This document shows, piece by piece, positions 59,777 through 64,000 of a stretch of DNA of 64,000 bases; the stretch's first letter is position 1; the number at the start of each line of letters is the position of its first letter. The notes beneath the pieces were generated by a model. The model saw only the letters and a list, made by a program, of their open reading frames with translations. It was not told where the DNA came from and ran no database searches. The translations under genes and the position numbers were made by a program. The DNA comes from a bacterium (lineage in GTDB: Bacteria; Acidobacteriota; Aminicenantia; Aminicenantales; Aminicenantaceae): positions 98,428-162,427 of the forward strand of contig JAGXKI010000001.1 in assembly GCA_018335295.1 (NCBI GenBank). Direction: 5' to 3'.

Positions 59777-60256
59777 ATGATAAAACTTCGGAAAGCCAGA
59801 AAGAAAGACAAAGAGTCCCTCAATCGAGTTCATGTGAATTCCATACGAAATCTCTGCCAAAACCACTATTCCCTTCGGGAAATACAAGTGTGGTCTGGAA
59901 TGCTCAGGCCCAAATCCTATGAAGAAATCATAAAGCACAGGTATGTTTATGTGGCTGAAAAGAATCATAAAATTATTGGTTTTGGTCAGTTCCATCCAGC
60001 GACCCAAGAGATTGAAGCTCTTTATATGAGCCCCGTTTATACCGGGAAGGGGATTGGAAGACGACTTCTACAGAGGCTGGAAAAGGCCGCTTTAGAGGAG
60101 AAAATTAGAACCATTCAGCTCTTTTCCACTCTCAATGCCGTGGGATTTTACAAAGAGGCTGGGTACCATCGGATCAAAAGAGCCAGCTATCATCTGGTGG
60201 ATGATATCCATCTTTCCTGTATCCTTATGAGGAAAAATTTGAAGTTGGAGATTTAG
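59777..60256 (+). CDS. GNAT-family N-acetyltransferase
   Basis: IEALYMSPVYTGKGIGRRLLQRLEKAALEEKIRTIQLFSTLNAVGFYKEAGYHR. Confidence 0.9.
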   Translation: MIKLRKARKKDKESLNRVHVNSIRNLCQNHYSLREIQVWSGMLRPKSYEEIIKHRYVYVAEKNHKIIGFGQFHPATQEIEALYMSPVYTGKGIGRRLLQRLEKAALEEKIRTIQLFSTLNAVGFYKEAGYHRIKRASYHLVDDIHLSCILMRKNLKLEI

Positions 60257-60312
60257 GGAAAAGAGCAATCCATTATGATTCAGGAAAGACGCTCTCCGTG
60301 TGCGAGCAAAAA

Positions 60313-60807
60313 CTAAGGAGCGGAGTTAAGGATCCATAGGAAACCATTCAACAATGCTGCAAAGGTGACCCAGAGGATATAGGGGAACTGGAGATAGGCC
60401 GCCCATCGGGAGACTTTGTGGAAATTGAAAATCATCACTCCCACAGCTAACCAGAGAAGCACAATTTCACCAAAGGCGATCAAGGGCTGCTTCAAACCGA
60501 AAAACAGAACAGACCACAGAGCATTGAGGATGAGCTGAAACAAAAAAATTCCCAGGGCCCATTTAACCAGGGGGTTTTTCCATCCTTTTCGCCAGACAAT
60601 AAAAGCGGAGATTCCCATCAGTATGTAAAGTGTGGTCCATACCGGAGCGAAAAGCCAACCGGGAGGGGTAAAGGAAGGTTTTTGGAGGGTGGTGTACCAG
60701 GTGTCCACAGATGGAGCTGTGAAAAGGGAGCCAATCAATCCTGCCAATTGGGATAGGAGTATAAACCCAATTAAAATCAATATTTTTTTCCATATCGGTT
60801 GTCTCAT
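60313..60807 (-). CDS. TspO/MBR family protein
   Basis: WYTTLQKPSFTPPGWLFAPVWTTLYILMGISAFIVW; LNALWSVLFFGLKQP. Confidence 0.95.
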   Translation of the reverse strand: MRQPIWKKILILIGFILLSQLAGLIGSLFTAPSVDTWYTTLQKPSFTPPGWLFAPVWTTLYILMGISAFIVWRKGWKNPLVKWALGIFLFQLILNALWSVLFFGLKQPLIAFGEIVLLWLAVGVMIFNFHKVSRWAAYLQFPYILWVTFAALLNGFLWILNSAP

Positions 60808-61069
60808 GGAGGTGCTCCCTAAAAATGATTCAAAATCGTAAGGGAATCTTACCAGAATTGAAAAGAAATTTCTCTTTTTAATCAAAAATACTGATTTCTG
60901 TTCAAAAATCCCATTTTTTCCACTTTCTTTGTGGAAAAACCTGTTGAAAATTCGAAAAAATTCTCACAATAAAATTGATTTTTTTATAAATCTGACAAAC
61001 TGCACAATAAAATGTGAAAAAAAGACATCCAGAAGATAATAATTTTAGGGAGGGAACAATATATCTTTT

Positions 61070-61417
61070 TTACTTAGAACTGATCAGATAGGTTCTCTTT
61101 CGGGGATTCCATTCTCTGTGAATAAGATTTCGGGATTCCATGTCTTTTAAAATCTCTTCCCCGTAACCCAAATCCCCAAAAATGATATGAATGATTTCTG
61201 TTTGTTCCACCGGTTCCCCTCTATCTTTGATCAAAGATAGAATCTCGCGCTGTTCGCCGGAGAAAGTTTTCCGATCCTTTGGGTTGGGACCGGTAAAACT
61301 CAATTTTTTCTGGCTGATAAGCCATATCAAAATGCCGATTAAAAGAACCAGCACTCCGATGGTCAGAAGTGTTACCCCTGAGCCTATCCCGGAAGAGGGT
61401 TGATGTAAATGTTCCAA
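61070..61417 (-). CDS. Single-TM protein with C-terminal winged-helix-like domain
   Basis: TM near N-term; QREILSLIKDRGEPVEQTEIIHIIFGDLGYGEEILKDMESRNLIHRE. Confidence 0.65.
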   Translation of the reverse strand: MEHLHQPSSGIGSGVTLLTIGVLVLLIGILIWLISQKKLSFTGPNPKDRKTFSGEQREILSLIKDRGEPVEQTEIIHIIFGDLGYGEEILKDMESRNLIHREWNPRKRTYLISSK

Positions 61418-61506
61418 AATAAATCCTCCTTATCCTCCAAACATCCAAACAGACTCATTATTGAAGTAGAGTCCAGCGATTCTTCTTTAGAATTTATTTA
61501 AAAACC

Positions 61507-62262
61507 CTATATCCTTTCGGGCATAGTTTTTTGATGAAGCTTCAGTGCTAAAATAAGAAAAAGTCCAGTGAAAGCAAAGAGGGCCAAGAAATCAACTCCC
61601 AGAGAGAGATACCCTTCGTTTTGGATGCAGTGTCTGGCGATATCGGTAAAGTAGGTGAGGGGAGATATGTAAGAAATGATTTTTCCCCACCCCGGGAGTT
61701 GTTTCAGAGGGATAAAGATACCGCTTATAAAAACCACAGGGAATTTAATCATGGAGGAAAGCATCATAATGGTACTGGGCATAGTGGCTGGGGCGGCGGA
61801 GAACATCAGGCCCAAAGAAGAAAAACAGAATCCAGCCAATATTAAACCACCAAACAAAGCAGCCGGAGTATGGATTTGTAAACTCAAAGCCAATCCCGCT
61901 CCTAAAGGAATCAGAGAAATAAGAAATCCAAAAGCAAAGGAAGCCAGTATATCCCCCAATATAATGGTAGAGGCGGTGAGAGGAGAGGAAATCAATCTTT
62001 CCAGGGTTCTGGCCTGGGTTTCCCACGGGGCTACGGCCGGAGATATGGCGGTGGAAGTAAAAAAGAGGACCATCCCCAGAAGGCCGGGAAGCATGAATTG
62101 AATGGAAAAGTCTCGTCCCACCGCGAATGCCAGGAAAAGGAAAACCGGAAAAAGGATACCGAAAATCACCACCGGCCCTTTAGAGTAGTAGATTCGGATG
62201 TTTTTTCGGGCGATAACCAATGACCTTTGGGCCTGTTGAACTAAAGTAGAAAAAGAATCCAT
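61507..62262 (-). CDS. ABC-2 type transporter permease
   Basis: Multi-TM, SPAVAPWETQARTLERLISSPLTASTIILGDI. Confidence 0.9.
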   Translation of the reverse strand: MDSFSTLVQQAQRSLVIARKNIRIYYSKGPVVIFGILFPVFLFLAFAVGRDFSIQFMLPGLLGMVLFFTSTAISPAVAPWETQARTLERLISSPLTASTIILGDILASFAFGFLISLIPLGAGLALSLQIHTPAALFGGLILAGFCFSSLGLMFSAAPATMPSTIMMLSSMIKFPVVFISGIFIPLKQLPGWGKIISYISPLTYFTDIARHCIQNEGYLSLGVDFLALFAFTGLFLILALKLHQKTMPERI

Positions 62263-62269
62263 CGAAATA

Positions 62270-63208
62270 TCACCTCTCTGTTAAAGCCAGAAATGCATCT
62301 TCCAGGGATGGAGTGAGAGTGTTCAATGAAATAATCCCCACATTTTCTCTCGAAGTATAATTCACTAAGGAAACGATGGCTTCACCGGGTGATGAAGTGT
62401 AAAGCCTGAATTTATCTCCCACTCTTTCCACTGTGCTTACTTGAGGAAGTTGATATAAGGATTCAGTCTTAACCTTTCTGTCGAAACTGACCTCCACAGA
62501 ATGCATCTCTTTGATTTCTGCCCTCAGTTTTTCTGGAGGGTCTATGGCCACGATGTTTCCCTGATCGATGATGGCAATCCGGTCGCACAACTGGTTGGCT
62601 TCTTCCATTTGGTGAGTGGTGAGAAAAACGGTTTTTCCCTGGGAGCTCAATTCCTTTATAAACCCTCTAATAAGCCGGGCACTCTTGACATCGAGGCCGG
62701 ATGTGGGTTCATCCAGAAAAAGAATTTCAGGGTCACTGATAAGGGACATGGCCAGGATAAGACGCTGCTTCATTCCTTTAGAATAAGTCCTGACCTTTTG
62801 ACCTTTTTGGGGATAGAGCTCTATTTTTTTAAACAACTCTTCGGCTTTTTTGTAGGCCTGCCTTTTGGGGACTCCATAGATCTCTGCCATGAGCATCAGG
62901 TTGTCCCAACCTGAAATATCCAGATAGGCGTTGGTCATTTCAGGAACCACTCCGGCTTTCTGTTTGGCTTTGAGACTTCCAGCAGAACCCCCCAAAACCA
63001 CGGCCTTTCCTCCATCCGCCTTGATCACTCCGGTGAGAATTCTCACTGTAGTGGTTTTACCAGCTCCGTTGGGTCCTAGAAATCCGAATATTTCTTCTTT
63101 TTTTACCTGGAAACTAATGGCATTGACTGCGGTTACATTTCCGTATTTTTTAGTGAGACCGGACACCTGAAGGGCAAGCGAACCATGTTTTTTGGGTGAG
63201 TCAGCCAT
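62270..63208 (-). CDS. ABC transporter ATP-binding protein
   Basis: FGFLGPNGAGKTTTVRIL; TYSKGMKQRLILAMSLISDPEILFLDEPTSGLD. Confidence 0.97.
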   Translation of the reverse strand: MADSPKKHGSLALQVSGLTKKYGNVTAVNAISFQVKKEEIFGFLGPNGAGKTTTVRILTGVIKADGGKAVVLGGSAGSLKAKQKAGVVPEMTNAYLDISGWDNLMLMAEIYGVPKRQAYKKAEELFKKIELYPQKGQKVRTYSKGMKQRLILAMSLISDPEILFLDEPTSGLDVKSARLIRGFIKELSSQGKTVFLTTHQMEEANQLCDRIAIIDQGNIVAIDPPEKLRAEIKEMHSVEVSFDRKVKTESLYQLPQVSTVERVGDKFRLYTSSPGEAIVSLVNYTSRENVGIISLNTLTPSLEDAFLALTER

Positions 63209-63548
63209 TGGGCTTTCCTTTTTTTTGCGGGGATACATATATTTCCTGGATGGATTTCAAAATATAATCGAATGACTCAGGGTTAATGAAATAATGAACC
63301 CGGTACCCTCTTCTTTCCCCTTTCACCAAACCCGCCGACTTCAATACCCGTAAATGCTGGGAGACGGCGGATTGAGAAATCCCCAAAATATGAGCTACAG
63401 CCATAACACAGAGAGCGTTGGATTTAGAAGATCTTCCCAGCAGTTTAATTATTTTTAACCGCGTGGGGTCAGAGAGAGCACTGAAAATGGCGGTTTGCTT
63501 TTCTTGGTTTTTTTCTAGATTTTTTTGAGTGAAATCAGATAACTTCAT
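63201..63548 (-). CDS. ArsR-family transcriptional regulator
   Basis: FSALSDPTRLKIIKLLG...VMAVAHILGISQSAVSQHLRVLKSAGLVKGERRGYRVHYFI. Confidence 0.94.
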   Translation of the reverse strand: MKLSDFTQKNLEKNQEKQTAIFSALSDPTRLKIIKLLGRSSKSNALCVMAVAHILGISQSAVSQHLRVLKSAGLVKGERRGYRVHYFINPESFDYILKSIQEIYVSPQKKGKPNG

Positions 63549-63571
63549 CTCGGATTTAGTTGAACTCAATT

Positions 63572-63601
63572 TAATTAAGTCATCACTAATATACTTAATT
63601 A
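63572..63601. promoter_or_regulatory. Probable ArsR-type operator
   Basis: 9-bp inverted repeat TAATTAAGT-N12-ACTTAATTA immediately upstream of the arsR start. Confidence 0.6.
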
Positions 63602-63907
63602 TAAATCCAAACAGAGTATTTGTCAAAATAGTGGAAATTTTATATTTACCTTATTTTGAAGGTCCAAAATCATTTTCTCTCGGAGGGCTGGATGACTCTC
63701 TACGAGAATTTAATTTGAGCCATAGATTTTACCCCTTCTCTTTGAGTCTATCTTTTTCCTTTTGGACCGGTCTGGTTTTTTTCTTAAGCCGGGATCCGTG
63801 ATTTTTTCTAATTTAGTGATGAAAATATTGTACCCTATAAAACGGCTCCCCCCAATTTCCATATCTTATTGACCAAAAAGGGGATAAATGTTAGAAATAG
63901 ACTGAGT

Positions 63908-63996
63908 GCCGGAGTGGTGAAATGGGTAGACGCGCTGGACTCAAAATCCAGTCCGGGGCGACTCGGGTGTGGGTTCGAATCCCACCTCCGGCACCA
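63908..63996 (+). tRNA. tRNA-Leu (anticodon CAA), CCA encoded
   Basis: Acceptor GCCGGAG/CTCCGGC, anticodon arm CTGGA-CTCAAAA-TCCAG, long variable arm, GTGGG-TTCGAAT-CCCAC, ACCA. Confidence 0.96.
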
Positions 63997-64000
63997 CCTT

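Noticed and set aside
1-64000. CRISPR array or Cas genes
   Set aside because: No regularly spaced repeat array or Cas-like ORF seen

Overview
Bacterial chromosomal window of about 64 kb, densely coding on both strands. Lineage is not determinable without a search. Core content: uvrB (partial), bactofilin, gamma-carbonic anhydrase, two RND efflux tripartite modules, M48 protease, GH31 glucosidase, heptose/LPS genes (GT9, rfaE1, rfaE2), TspO, an ABC exporter with an ArsR regulator, tRNA-Gly(CCC) and tRNA-Leu(CAA). Points of most interest: (1) four MNT/HEPN (MntA/HepT-type) loci between 15 and 40 kb, including a single-ORF MNT-HEPN fusion, an orphan HepT and an MntA with an enlarged active-site loop; (2) an unassigned structured ncRNA candidate at about 39954-40085 with its own promoter (TTGACA-17-TATATT), a 10-bp closing stem and a U-run; (3) an operon joining archaeal-type HMG-CoA synthase, thiolase and DUF35 to methylcrotonyl-CoA carboxylase and methylglutaconyl-CoA hydratase, with no HMG-CoA lyase, suggesting a non-canonical leucine/isovalerate route; (4) a Tat-type reductive-dehalogenase-like protein with a possible small membrane anchor; (5) an ECF sigma/anti-sigma/HtrA operon whose HtrA appears to have lost the catalytic His and Asp; (6) a 191-bp near-identical direct repeat flanking an IS-riddled toxin-antitoxin island. 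All homology statements are from reading the translations, not from database searches.
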